This document shows, piece by piece, positions 25,377-33,895 of a stretch of DNA of 64,000 nt. Origin of the DNA: Maricaulis sp947259345 (GTDB lineage: Bacteria > Pseudomonadota > Alphaproteobacteria > Caulobacterales > Maricaulaceae); NCBI GenBank assembly GCA_965217205.1, contig OZ244254.1, positions 744,001 to 808,000 of the forward strand, given 5' to 3'. The translations under genes and the position numbers were made by a program. Every line of letters starts with the position of its first letter. Positions within the stretch are counted from its first letter, which is position 1. Below the pieces are notes generated by a model that worked only from the letters and a program-made list of their open reading frames with translations, ran no database searches and had not been told where the DNA came from.

Positions 25377-26126
25377 ATGCCGCAAATCCCTGCGACCCCC
25401 GCATTCATACTCCACACGCCGCAACTCGGCGAGAATATCGGCGCGGCGGCGCGTGTGATGGGGAATTTCGGACTGCCCGAGCTGATCATTCTCGACCCGC
25501 GTGATGGCTGGCCCAATGACAAGGCAGTGACCATGTCGGCCGGCTCTCCCGTCCTGGACAATGCCCGTGTGGAGTACCGTCTCGGCGACGCGATTCATGA
25601 CCGGACCCGGCTCTATGCCACCACGGCGCGCCCGCGCGGGATGGAAAAGCCGGTCATGACCGCCCGCGAAGCCGTCAGCGACATAAAAGCGGCGATCGAG
25701 GCCGGCGAAAAGGTCGGCGTGATGTTCGGTGGCGAGAAGTCCGGCCTGCCCAATGAGGCGGTCAATATGGCCGATGCCATAATCACCCTACCGGTCGACC
25801 GCTCCTTTTCCTCGCTTAATCTGGCCCAGGCGGTCGCCGTGATCGCCTATGAATGGACGGCCGGCGAGGGCGCCCCGGCCGAGTTTGAACCGGTCTCGGA
25901 CGTGGCCGCGCGTGAGGACCTGGAACGCATGTTCGAGCATTTCGAATATGAGCTCGACCGCGCCGGCTTCTTCCACCCGCCGTCAAAAACCCCGCTGATG
26001 GTCCAAAATCTCCGCAATGCCTTCATCCGCGGCCGCTGGACTGAGCAGGAAGTGCGTACTTTCCGCGGTGCCGTGAAGGCGCTGGCTCTGGGACGCGGCA
26101 AGGCGCGGGTGGTGCGGGAGGACTAG
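25377..26126 (+). CDS. trmJ: TrmJ-like tRNA 2'-O-methyltransferase
   Basis: A 249-residue SPOUT (SpoU) methyltransferase. Family motifs: N-terminal ENIGAAARVMGNFG (motif 1), VMFGGEKSGLPNEAV (motif 2) and LPVDRSFSSLNLAQAVAVIAYE (motif 3). The C-terminal helical extension (about 170-249) and similarity to TrmJ point to Cm32/Um32 methylation of tRNA, although other SpoU targets cannot be excluded. Starts 110 bases from the divergent icd gene. Confidence 0.85.
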   Translation: MPQIPATPAFILHTPQLGENIGAAARVMGNFGLPELIILDPRDGWPNDKAVTMSAGSPVLDNARVEYRLGDAIHDRTRLYATTARPRGMEKPVMTAREAVSDIKAAIEAGEKVGVMFGGEKSGLPNEAVNMADAIITLPVDRSFSSLNLAQAVAVIAYEWTAGEGAPAEFEPVSDVAAREDLERMFEHFEYELDRAGFFHPPSKTPLMVQNLRNAFIRGRWTEQEVRTFRGAVKALALGRGKARVVRED

Positions 26127-26156
26127 GGATCAGCAGCGCCGGACCTCCGGCTGCCG

Positions 26157-27260
26157 CTATTGCGAAACGGCCCTCCAGAGCTCGAAATTGAAGTCGGGCG
26201 CTTCGAAATCCTTGGAGTTCGCCTGGGTTGCGAGGGTGAGTCCCGTGGCGCTGTCATGGAGAACGGCTGAGCGGTAGCCGCCGAAATCACCACCATGTGA
26301 GATCCGGTAGCTCCCTTCGCCGGTGACACGGACATAGATGCCAAGCCCGTAGCCGGCGGAACCGCCGGGTTCGAAGGGGTTATAGTCCGCGCGCATGGTT
26401 TGGCCCTCGGCCTCGAACATCCCGCCAGCGCCGAGTGCGCGGTAGAGCGTGGCAAGGTCCTGCGGTGCGGTGACCCAACCGCCGGCTGTCCATTCATGGT
26501 CCAGATTGCGGCGCAGGCGCCCATCGCGGGCGGTCGGCGAGCGGCCGAACCAGCCGCGTCGATGTCCGTCGGCAAGGCGTGCGAAGTCGCGACCGCGAAG
26601 CGGCTCGGTTTGAGCCAGGCCGAGCGGCGCAATAACGCGGCGTTGAGCGAGGTCGTAGAAGGCCTCGCCCGTCGCTGCCTCGATGACCAGGCCGACCAGG
26701 ATGTAGTCGGTGTCGGAATAGGAAAAATGGCGGCCCAGCGGTCCCTCGGCATTGTCACCCGCGACGAAACCGATCGTGTCGTCCGGTGTGAAGCTGCGGT
26801 CACCGCGTGTCAGGCCGGCGAGGAAGAAGTCGATATCTTCCAGATAGTCGGGTACGCCCGCCGAGTGATTGAGCAGATGGCGCAGCGTCATCCCGTCATG
26901 ATTGGCCAGGCGGGGCCACCAATCGTGTTCGGACAGCCATGCTGCCACAGGGGCGTCGAGGTCGAGCACACCGTCTTGCGCGAGCTGGACGGCGACCAGG
27001 GCTGTGATCGTCTTGCCGACACTTCCGGAAAGAAAGCGGGTTTCCGGCTCGATCGGTGTACGACCGCGCCGGTCCACCGATCCGGCCTGGTGATCGATGT
27101 GGGTCCCGTCGGGAAGCAGAAGGCTGGCGGAAAGGCCGGGGGCGAGCCCGTCGGCTACAGCAGTGTCCATCGTCGAGCGCATGATCGTTGCGGTATTCGA
27201 TTGTGCGATGGCTGTCGCGGAAAAGAGTACGGCTAGAAGACCGGAAAGAATATGTCGCAT
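26157..27260 (-). CDS. Secreted serine hydrolase, beta-lactamase class C fold
   Basis: A 367-residue protein with a signal peptide (MRHILSGLLAVLFSATAIAQ). The penicillin-binding fold has the catalytic SVGK (Ser-x-x-Lys, in FLSGSVGKTITALV near residue 80), a YSD triad in HFSYSDTDYILVG where many members have YSN, and HGGDFGGYRSA as the third motif. The family includes esterases, D-aminopeptidases and class C beta-lactamases; nothing here shows antibiotic resistance. The stop is 31 bases from the convergent trmJ stop. Confidence 0.85.
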   Translation of the reverse strand: MRHILSGLLAVLFSATAIAQSNTATIMRSTMDTAVADGLAPGLSASLLLPDGTHIDHQAGSVDRRGRTPIEPETRFLSGSVGKTITALVAVQLAQDGVLDLDAPVAAWLSEHDWWPRLANHDGMTLRHLLNHSAGVPDYLEDIDFFLAGLTRGDRSFTPDDTIGFVAGDNAEGPLGRHFSYSDTDYILVGLVIEAATGEAFYDLAQRRVIAPLGLAQTEPLRGRDFARLADGHRRGWFGRSPTARDGRLRRNLDHEWTAGGWVTAPQDLATLYRALGAGGMFEAEGQTMRADYNPFEPGGSAGYGLGIYVRVTGEGSYRISHGGDFGGYRSAVLHDSATGLTLATQANSKDFEAPDFNFELWRAVSQ

Positions 27261-27381
27261 GGGGGTCAGTTAGGATGGTTGGTGAGGCGAAGCAAGCCGA
27301 AGGCTGAGGCTGGATCGCTCGCGGCCGGCCGGTACGCGCGGGGCGGCGCGCCGGCCATGGTGCGGCCTCGCTTCTGCGCTT

Positions 27382-28179
27382 TCAGGCTTTGGCCATACGG
27401 TCTGCCCAAAAGGTCCGGTCGGCGGGGGAAAGGTCCAGTGCCGCGTCAAGATTCCAATCGTCGCGCTTTGCCCCTTCTGCATCCTCAATAGCCCACATGA
27501 GAATCGCTTCCATCAGACGGGCCTGGCGCAAGATGTCGGCCGCATCCATCGAGCCGGGGAAGATGCGCGCCTCGAAGGTGTGCTTGTCGGGCAGGGCGTG
27601 GGCGATGTTGAGCAGGTTGAAGTCGGCATATTTGGTTGGTTTTGTCTCGACCAGCATTGTGCGGGCCTGATCCCATTTGGCCTTCAGGAAGGCCTCCGAG
27701 CGCACCAGCTCGGCGATCTCATCCGCGATCGGGCCCAGGCGGACGCAGGCCGGATTCGTGCCGACCAAATCGCGCAGGAAGGCCCCGTGGCGGTGCAGGG
27801 TATCGACCAGTCTCGAGAGCGCGGCCGAATCGCAGAGCGGAGTCGCATCGAAATGGATATGGACGGCCGCTTCGCGCGGGACGCTGAAGCCAAGGGCGTT
27901 TGCGTCCGCGAGAAGCGCGCTCAAATCGGCCTCAGTGTCATTCACACAGGGCGGCGTGATGATCTCGCAGGGGCGCTCCCGCTCGCCGGGCAGGGGGGCG
28001 ACCATGGCGACGGATCGACCCGCGCGGTCCACCACTTTGGTGATCCCGCCCTCTGTGTGTTCAGCTTTGGTCCCGAACAGGGCGGCGATGGGGGTTAGGA
28101 TGTCGGCGAGACCGGCCTTTGGGTCGCAATGCTGCGTTACCAGCGCCAGGAGGCGGGCATCATCGCTGAGAATCCGCAT
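27382..28179 (-). CDS. Amidoligase-type protein, C-terminal part after an in-frame TAG
   Basis: A 265-residue frame that begins MRILSDDARLLALV and carries two hallmarks of amidoligase (glutamine-synthetase-like COOH-NH2 ligase) proteins: PCEIITPPCVND and AAVHIHFDATP, followed by the helical C-terminal half with DFNLLNIAHALPDKHTFEAR. The conserved N-terminal strand, however, is in the preceding frame (28180-28479), which is in phase and separated only by a TAG codon; ATG 28179 follows it directly. Either the gene was broken by a nonsense change (TGG to TAG would be the simplest), or the ATG restarts translation. Peptide or amide ligase activity is inferred from the family. Confidence 0.7.
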   Translation of the reverse strand: MRILSDDARLLALVTQHCDPKAGLADILTPIAALFGTKAEHTEGGITKVVDRAGRSVAMVAPLPGERERPCEIITPPCVNDTEADLSALLADANALGFSVPREAAVHIHFDATPLCDSAALSRLVDTLHRHGAFLRDLVGTNPACVRLGPIADEIAELVRSEAFLKAKWDQARTMLVETKPTKYADFNLLNIAHALPDKHTFEARIFPGSMDAADILRQARLMEAILMWAIEDAEGAKRDDWNLDAALDLSPADRTFWADRMAKA

Positions 28180-28479
28180 CTAGCCGGGCAGCGACGCTGC
28201 CTGCGGATTCAGGCCGTCGCGCAGGGTCAGGTCATCGACCAGGAGTGCAACGCGCTCGCCCTTGGCGTCGCGCACGTCGAAGCCCAGAACCAGATTTTCG
28301 AACACCGGCAGGCCGGGCACGAGGCTCGGTTCGGACTGGGGGTAGAGGACCGTCCGGACCTGCCCGCCGACCCGGTCCGCGATCCGCATCGCCAGATCGC
28401 GTCGGCTACGTCCGCGCGGGGCCATCAGCTCGATCTCGAACCCCTTTTTCCAGGGGCGGCGATGTCTCGAGGCTGCCAT
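28180..28479 (-). CDS. Amidoligase-type protein, N-terminal part ending at TAG
   Basis: A 99-residue frame beginning MAASRHRRPWKKGFEIELMA. The GFEIEL motif is the usual first strand of amidoligase domains and carries an acidic metal ligand; the rest (FENLVLGFDVRD, ALLVDDLTLRDGL) continues the fold. It stops at TAG 28182-28180, and the frame goes on without a break as 28179-27382. Start at 28479 has GGAG six bases upstream. On its own this segment cannot be a complete enzyme. See the finding on the interrupted gene. Confidence 0.65.
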   Translation of the reverse strand: MAASRHRRPWKKGFEIELMAPRGRSRRDLAMRIADRVGGQVRTVLYPQSEPSLVPGLPVFENLVLGFDVRDAKGERVALLVDDLTLRDGLNPQAASLPG

Positions 28480-28635
28480 GTCTGTCTCCGCTCGGCCGCA
28501 ACGACGTTTCACGGTTTAATCTGGCAGCGATCGGGCGCTGACGGGAGTCCGCATGGCAGGGCCGGGCTCATTCCGATTGCCGGGCCAGCCCAACGCGGTT
28601 AAGGCTGGAAAGGATTGAAATCCGGGGGGAATGAA

Positions 28636-29379
28636 ATGTCGAATACGTCGGTCATGAGTGCGCTGGCTCTGGTCTCACTTGTCGGAGCATCGGCCCGGGC
28701 CGAGATGTCGGGCGCGGAGATTGTCCTGCCCGAAACGGATATGTCCGCCATCCTCGCCGCCTCCTCGACCGGCCTCGCCTTTGGCCAGGACACCGGCGCC
28801 CAGCTCGACCTCTTCTTTTCCAGCGAGTACGGTTATTGCGATGCGCGCAAGGTCGCCCATGTCTGGAATACCGATCCGTTCAGCGCCAAGGCGATCATCG
28901 GCGGCAAGATCGCCAATGGCCTGACCAATCTGGTCGATGCCGATATCGCCTCGACCGCGGGCCGGGTTTCCTGTGAGTGGGGCGAGCTGGGCCTGACCTG
29001 GGACCAGGCTGTGGCGCTGGCCGATTACTGGGGCCGCAGCCCCGGCGAGGCCAAGGCAAAAGCCGGTGATATCGCCAGTGATCTCGGCCATAAGGGTTTC
29101 ATGCGCACGATGGCGCATGTGCTCGAGCCGTCCCACCCGCAAAATCCGTCCGGTAACGACGCGGCCTACCAGCAGATGTTTTTCAACAGCGATTACGGCT
29201 ATTGCGACGCGCTCAAGGTCGCCCATGTCTGGGGCACGGATGTCGGCTCTGCCAAGACAGTGATCGGCCAAAAGATTGCCGGCGGGATCACCGATCTCGT
29301 CGATGCGGACATCGCCTCGACAGCGACGTCCGTCCAGTGCAGCTGGGTTGATACAGAGCTGGACTTGATGATGCCCTGA
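28636..29379 (+). CDS. Secreted two-repeat protein, frameshifted near its end
   Basis: A signal-peptide protein (cleavage near ASARA) with two repeats of about 105 residues. Unit 1 starts DLFFSSEYGYCDARKVAHVW and unit 2 QMFFNSDYGYCDALKVAHVW; both continue with a KxIIG/KTVIG segment and LVDADIAST. Unit 1 then has WDQAVALADYWGRSPGEAK; in unit 2 the frame is lost after SWVDTELD and stops at 29379, while the -1 frame carries on DDALTLADFWGVPVGEAK up to a TAG at 29499-29501. A one-base deletion near 29365 explains this. The family is unknown to me. Start 28636 has a GGGGG Shine-Dalgarno. Confidence 0.7.
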   Translation: MSNTSVMSALALVSLVGASARAEMSGAEIVLPETDMSAILAASSTGLAFGQDTGAQLDLFFSSEYGYCDARKVAHVWNTDPFSAKAIIGGKIANGLTNLVDADIASTAGRVSCEWGELGLTWDQAVALADYWGRSPGEAKAKAGDIASDLGHKGFMRTMAHVLEPSHPQNPSGNDAAYQQMFFNSDYGYCDALKVAHVWGTDVGSAKTVIGQKIAGGITDLVDADIASTATSVQCSWVDTELDLMMP

Positions 29380-29551
29380 CCCTCGCCGACTTCTGGGGCG
29401 TCCCGGTCGGCGAAGCCAAGTTGAAGGCAACCGCCTACACCTCCGAATGGGGCAATCGCGGTTTCCGCGACCGTCTGGGCAGCGTGCTCGCGCGGGGGTA
29501 GGGCCGAGCAGGGGCTCTGCCGTTCATTGCGGCGCGTTGCGCGGGAAGAGA

Positions 29552-29679
29552 CATTGATCTCTTGTCAGCCAGTGCGCCTTCCGGGATGTCTTCAGTCAAG
29601 GGCGGCAAAGCCGCCGCGTCGCGGTTCCACCCTTGACTGAACACATCCCAAAAGGCTGAATCTCGGCAAGAGAACAATG
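29552..29679 (+). repeat. Covarying hairpin element, copy B
   Basis: The copy with the most divergent stem. Boxes: CTTGTCAGCCAG (29561-29572) and TCTCGGCAAG (29661-29670). The main stem pairs 29577-29602 with 29628-29655; the loop hairpin is GGCGGC-AAA-GCCGCC (29601-29615). Outer CATTG and CAATG pair. It occupies the space between the frameshifted gene and the rpsD promoter. Confidence 0.8.
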
Positions 29680-29797
29680 GTTTGGCAGGTGTGGTCACAC
29701 CCGTGTGGTATCAGATTTTCAGCGTCTCCCTGGAGCCCCGTGACGCGGCGGGCAGTCCAGCCGCTGCACACACGCCGCTACAGCCCGCCTCCCGCCA

Positions 29798-29825
29798 TTG
29801 ACTTCCCTGTCCACACAGGTAAAAC
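29798..29825 (+). promoter_or_regulatory. Promoter of rpsD
   Basis: TTGACT (29798-29803), 16-base spacer, TAAAAC (29820-29825). Transcription would begin near 29832, leaving a leader of about 118 bases that contains a CCGGGG/CCCCGG hairpin (29840-29856), a possible site for S4 autoregulation by analogy only. Confidence 0.5.
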
Positions 29826-29949
29826 CCGCGCTTCCCTCGCCGGGGCGTGACCCCGGATCGTTCAACACCAACGGGACGATGCGAGAACCGCCGTTTAGAT
29901 CGCACGCCTTTGAGGGAAGGCGCGCCGGGCCGCATCGAATAGAGAGAAC

Positions 29950-30567
29950 ATGTCGAAGCGTCATTCGCAGAAATACAAAATTGACCGCCGCATGGGTGAA
30001 AACCTGTGGGGCCGTCCGAAGTCTCCGGTCAACTCGCGTTCCTATGGCCCGGGTCAGCATGGTCAGCGCCGCAAGAGCAAGATGTCCGATTTCGGTCTCC
30101 AGCTCATGGCGAAGCAGAAGCTGAAGGGCTATTACGGCAACATCACCGAGAAGCAGTTCCGTCGGACCTATGACGAAGCTTCCCGCCGTAAGGGTAACAC
30201 CGCCGAGCTGCTGATCGGTCTGCTGGAAAGCCGCCTGGACGCCATCGTCTACCGCTGCAAATTCGTGCCGACGGTCTTCGCTTCGCGCCAGTTCGTCAAT
30301 CACGGCCACGTCAAGGTCAACGGCATCAAGGTCAACATCCCGTCCTACCGCTGCAAGCCGGGTGACGTGATCGAAGTCCGCGAGCGTTCGCGTTCGATGG
30401 CCCTGGTCCTGGAAGCCCTGGAAAGCCCGGAGCGTGACGTTCCGGACTATGTCGATCTTGACCCCAAGGCGATGAAGGCCACCTTCGTGCGCATGCCGGA
30501 CTTCTCTGAAGTGCCGTACGCTGTGCAGATGGAACCGAACCTGGTCATCGAATTCTACTCCTCGTAA
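29950..30567 (+). CDS. rpsD: Ribosomal protein S4
   Basis: A 205-residue S4, a primary 16S rRNA binding protein of the small subunit. It starts MSKRHSQKYKIDRRMGENLW, has the S4 RNA-binding domain (LESRLDAIVYRCKFVPT, RQFVNHGHVKVNG) and ends with the conserved NLVIEFYS. It lacks the N-terminal zinc cysteines, the C-minus form. Monocistronic with its own promoter and terminator. Confidence 0.97.
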   Translation: MSKRHSQKYKIDRRMGENLWGRPKSPVNSRSYGPGQHGQRRKSKMSDFGLQLMAKQKLKGYYGNITEKQFRRTYDEASRRKGNTAELLIGLLESRLDAIVYRCKFVPTVFASRQFVNHGHVKVNGIKVNIPSYRCKPGDVIEVRERSRSMALVLEALESPERDVPDYVDLDPKAMKATFVRMPDFSEVPYAVQMEPNLVIEFYSS

Positions 30568-30592
30568 GAGGACGAAAATCGATCCTGCAAAG

Positions 30593-30625
30593 AGGCCGCT
30601 CCGGACTGTCGGGGCGGCCTTTTTC
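30593..30625 (+). terminator. Terminator of rpsD
   Basis: AGGCCGC (30593-30599) pairs with GCGGCCT (30614-30620), extended inside by CCG/CGG, followed by TTTTT. Strong intrinsic terminator 26 bases after the rpsD stop. Confidence 0.9.
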
Positions 30626-30816
30626 GTGTCTCGATCGGGTATCTGCTGCAGTGCCTGGCAGACCTGCCTCGCCGCAGAGCAGAATGTTTCGGAGATTCGC
30701 GTCTGACGAGTCCGTGGTTGATCAGATCCTAATCCCTGATTGGATGGCTGTGTCTCAAAGTCTGCCGGGGCAAATGGGCAGGCTTCGGGCCATGATCTGG
30801 GTTTTGGGGGGCAAGC

Positions 30817-31344
30817 ATGGCAGGGCGTTGGCGAGGTCTGGTGGCCAGTTTGGGGCTGGCTCTTTTGCTCACGGCATGTGCGACAAGCGTGGATCCGCGA
30901 GTCGAGGCGCGAAACCGCTTTCTGCCGAGCCTTCCACCCATGCCGGCGATGCCCGCCCTGCCAACGATCAAAATATCTGACATGCGCATTCCGGGCACCG
31001 TTCGTCAGGCTCCCGCGCCGGACCCGTCGCTTGAAAGCATCATCTATTGGCGCGTGATCGAGGATGACATCCTGATTGTTCACGCCGACACAAATGGCTG
31101 CACGTCGCGCGCCGATTTCCGGGTTGATGTCCAACAATACCTCGATGACATCTACACGGTGCGCCTGACGCGGCGAGCCGCGGACCGGTGTCAAACCGAG
31201 GCGCCCTGGGGCATTCAGCTTGGTTTCGGGTTCGAGGAATTGGGCGTGCCGATCGGAGGGCAGGTGATTGTGCTCAATCCGGTCGACACCGAACGCCCTT
31301 GGGACTGGAACGAGAACCGCACCTTTGTGGCCAGCCGCCGCTAG
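30817..31344 (+). CDS. Hypothetical lipoprotein
   Basis: A 175-residue protein with a lipoprotein signal (LALLLTACAT, lipid cysteine near residue 21), a proline-rich linker (PSLPPMPAMPALP) and a compact C-terminal domain containing two cysteines (GCTSRADF and DRCQTEAPWG) that may form a disulfide. I do not recognise a family. The upstream 249 bases hold the rpsD terminator and nothing else I can identify. Convergent with the GH15 gene. Confidence 0.7.
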   Translation: MAGRWRGLVASLGLALLLTACATSVDPRVEARNRFLPSLPPMPAMPALPTIKISDMRIPGTVRQAPAPDPSLESIIYWRVIEDDILIVHADTNGCTSRADFRVDVQQYLDDIYTVRLTRRAADRCQTEAPWGIQLGFGFEELGVPIGGQVIVLNPVDTERPWDWNENRTFVASRR

Positions 31345-31364
31345 GTTGCGAATTTACTGCCCGA

Positions 31365-33134
31365 TCAGACCACGGCATCCCAGCTGCGCGACAGGCGTGA
31401 GGCAGCATTGATGATGCCGACCATGGAATAGGTCTGCGGGAAATTGCCCCATAACTCCCCGCTCGCCGTGTCGATGTCTTCCGACAGGATGCCCAGCTGT
31501 GTGCGGTGGGCGAGGACGTCTTCGAACATGGCCCGCGCATCATCCAGCCGGCCGATCCGTGCCAGTGCATCGATATGCCAGAAGGTGCAGGCGGTGAAGG
31601 CGGTCTTCGGCTTGCCGAAATCATCGGCCACCCGGTAGCGATAGACGTGATAGCCGTCGCGCAATTCCTCATCGACCCGCTCGACCGTGGCGATGAAGCG
31701 GGGATCCTCCGGCGCTATGAAGCCGATCTCGGCCATGAGGAGCACCGAGGCGTCCAGGGCTTCGCCGCCAAAGGCGCCGGTAAAGGCTTGCCGGCTCTCG
31801 CTCCAGGCCTCGCGCAGGACGGTCTCGCGGATTTCGTCGGCTCGCACGGCCCAATAGTCCTGGCGGGCGGCAAGGCCGAGTTCATTGGCGATCCGTGCGA
31901 GGCGGTCACAGGCGGCCCAGCACATGATGGCCGAGGAGGTGTGCACATCGGCGCGGCCGCGATACTCCCAGATTCCGGCATCGGGCGTATTGTAGACGGC
32001 ATAGGCACGCTCGCCGACGACTTCGAAATGTTCGAATTCCAGCTGGCCGGCCTTGGCTTGAAGGCGATCATCGAAGAAGGCCTGTGAAGCGCCCAGAATG
32101 ACATGGCCGTAGACATCATGCTGGATGTGTTCGGCGGCCTGGTTGCCAAAGCGCACAGGGCCCATGCCGCGATAGCCCGGCAGGTCGATGGCGATCATCT
32201 CGGTCAGATCGGTTTCCAGCGCGATCCCGAAGACGGGCTGGATATGGCCGCCCTTGGTCAGCGCCACCGTATTGCGCAGATAGGCCATATAGCCTTCCAG
32301 CGTGCCGACGGCCGAAAGCCGGTTGAGCGCCGTGACCGTGAAATAGGCGTCGCGCAGCCAGCAATAGCGATAATCCCAATTGCGCTCGCTATCGGCATGT
32401 TCCGGGATGGAGGTTGTCAGGGCTGCAACAATGCCGCCCGTTTCCTCATAGACGCAGAGCTTCAACGTGATCGCGGCGCGGATCACCGCCTCCTGCCATT
32501 CCGGCGGAGTGGCGAGGCGGCGTGACCAGTCCTGCCAGTGATTGCAGGTCCGTTCGAACCAGTCCTTGGCCATGGCGCCGACGGCATCGGACAGGCTTTC
32601 GTCCGGTCCAAGCACAAACGCGATTTCGTGGTCGAGGACGAAGTCGCGTTGATCCATGATGTAGGAGAGGGGGGCGTCGGTTGTGATGCGGAAGCCGGCG
32701 CGTTCATCGAGAAAGCTGACATGGCTGACCCCGCGCTTGGTTGTCATGGCGCCCGCTCCCTGCTGGTAGGCGGCACTCAGCGTGATGGCGATATGCGGCA
32801 TGCCGCGCAGCGGCTTGATCCGGCGCACCGTCGAGGCCGGACGGAACATGCGCCCCTTGTCCATGAAGCGCGGCGCGAAATCGGTGATCAGGATGGCCGA
32901 GCCGTCCTCGGCCTCCAGCTCGGTCTCGATCACGGCCGTATTGCGGACATAACGTTGGCGCGCAGAGGTCTGGCCGGCCAGGGAGACGGCAAAGGCACCA
33001 TCGCCGCCGACCAGGCTGTTGAAGACTGGCTCGCCATCCAGGCGCGGCAAGCAAAGCCAGGTCAGCGCGCCTTCGGCGTCCACCAGTCCGGCAACCGTGC
33101 CATTGCCGATGATTCCGAGTTCCAGTGATGTCAT
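31365..33134 (-). CDS. Glycoside hydrolase family 15 (glucoamylase/trehalase-type)
   Basis: A 589-residue GH15 protein: N-terminal beta-sandwich (LGIIGNGTVAGLVDAEGALTWLCLPRLDG cut in parts: LGIIGNGTVA, WLCLPRLDGEPVF) and a six-hairpin helical barrel with NWDYRYCWLRDAYFTVTALN, the typical GH15 active-site segment, and EDIDTASGELWGNFPQTYSM near the C-terminus holding the expected second acid. No signal peptide, so it is cytoplasmic. It follows otsA and otsB with overlapping codons (ATGA), which suggests it hydrolyses trehalose or a related alpha-glucoside rather than starch. Confidence 0.88.
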   Translation of the reverse strand: MTSLELGIIGNGTVAGLVDAEGALTWLCLPRLDGEPVFNSLVGGDGAFAVSLAGQTSARQRYVRNTAVIETELEAEDGSAILITDFAPRFMDKGRMFRPASTVRRIKPLRGMPHIAITLSAAYQQGAGAMTTKRGVSHVSFLDERAGFRITTDAPLSYIMDQRDFVLDHEIAFVLGPDESLSDAVGAMAKDWFERTCNHWQDWSRRLATPPEWQEAVIRAAITLKLCVYEETGGIVAALTTSIPEHADSERNWDYRYCWLRDAYFTVTALNRLSAVGTLEGYMAYLRNTVALTKGGHIQPVFGIALETDLTEMIAIDLPGYRGMGPVRFGNQAAEHIQHDVYGHVILGASQAFFDDRLQAKAGQLEFEHFEVVGERAYAVYNTPDAGIWEYRGRADVHTSSAIMCWAACDRLARIANELGLAARQDYWAVRADEIRETVLREAWSESRQAFTGAFGGEALDASVLLMAEIGFIAPEDPRFIATVERVDEELRDGYHVYRYRVADDFGKPKTAFTACTFWHIDALARIGRLDDARAMFEDVLAHRTQLGILSEDIDTASGELWGNFPQTYSMVGIINAASRLSRSWDAVV

Positions 33135-33895
33135 GGGAGTTGGGCCTCCAGCCATGTCCAGACGTGGGCGGGGTTTTCGAGGCGCGCTGTGGCGAGGCTG
33201 TCACCGGGTCCGACCTTGATGGCGCGGCCGGCCAGTCCAATGGCCGCCCGCATGCCATCCTCGTCTGTGACGTCATCGCCAATCATCACCGGGCGTCGTC
33301 CGGCAAAGGCGGGCATGGCCATCAGCCGTTCCACGGCGCGCGCCTTGCTGGCCCCGGCGGGCTTGAGCTCATAGACGCATTTGCCGGCCTGCAAGGCATA
33401 GGAAGGGTGGTCGGCGACCATCGCGGCGAGTGCTGCGCCCAGGGCCGGGCCCGCCGTGCGGTTGGCCCGGTAATGGATAGCGAGGATCGGCCCTTTGCTT
33501 TCCAGCCGGGCGCCTTGGGTTTCGGCAGCGAGGGCGTAGACGGCTTGATAGAGCGGATCCGGAGCCGGTGGCTGCCAGGCAGAGGGATGGCGCCCGGGTG
33601 CACAGATATCGCAGCCATGCCCGCCAGCGCGCCACAGGGCGCCCGGAATGCGGCGGTCAAGGTCACGGATGTCGCGACCGCTGACTACAGCGAGCGCGCC
33701 GTCCAGCGCCTGTGAGAGCGCTTGCAGCGTATAATCGCCGCCGGTCGGAAGCCAGACCGTGTCCGGGTCATCCTGAAGCGGCGCGAGTGTTCCATCGAAG
33801 TCGAGAAACAGCGCATCCCGCGCCCGGTCGAGCGGCGGGGGTGCGGCATCGTTCGCCGCCATGGCGGCGAAGGCGGAGCTGGGCGTCTCGGTCAT
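33131..33895 (-). CDS. otsB: Trehalose-6-phosphate phosphatase
   Basis: A 254-residue HAD-superfamily phosphatase making trehalose from trehalose 6-phosphate. HAD motif I is LFLDFDGTLAPL, motif II region VVSGRDIRDLD, motif III Lys in ASKARAVERL, and motif IV is MIGDDVTDEDGM. Start 33895 overlaps the otsA stop (ATGA) and the stop overlaps the GH15 start in the same way. Middle gene of the trehalose operon. Confidence 0.95.
   Translation of the reverse strand: MTETPSSAFAAMAANDAAPPPLDRARDALFLDFDGTLAPLQDDPDTVWLPTGGDYTLQALSQALDGALAVVSGRDIRDLDRRIPGALWRAGGHGCDICAPGRHPSAWQPPAPDPLYQAVYALAAETQGARLESKGPILAIHYRANRTAGPALGAALAAMVADHPSYALQAGKCVYELKPAGASKARAVERLMAMPAFAGRRPVMIGDDVTDEDGMRAAIGLAGRAIKVGPGDSLATARLENPAHVWTWLEAQLP

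Noticed and set aside
28180..28182. TAG read as pyrrolysine or another amino acid
   Set aside because: No supporting element or pathway gene is visible; nonsense mutation or restart is more likely.
29359..29379. Programmed ribosomal frameshift in the two-repeat protein
   Set aside because: No slippery heptamer of X-XXY-YYZ form and no clear stimulatory stem right after it; a one-base deletion is simpler.
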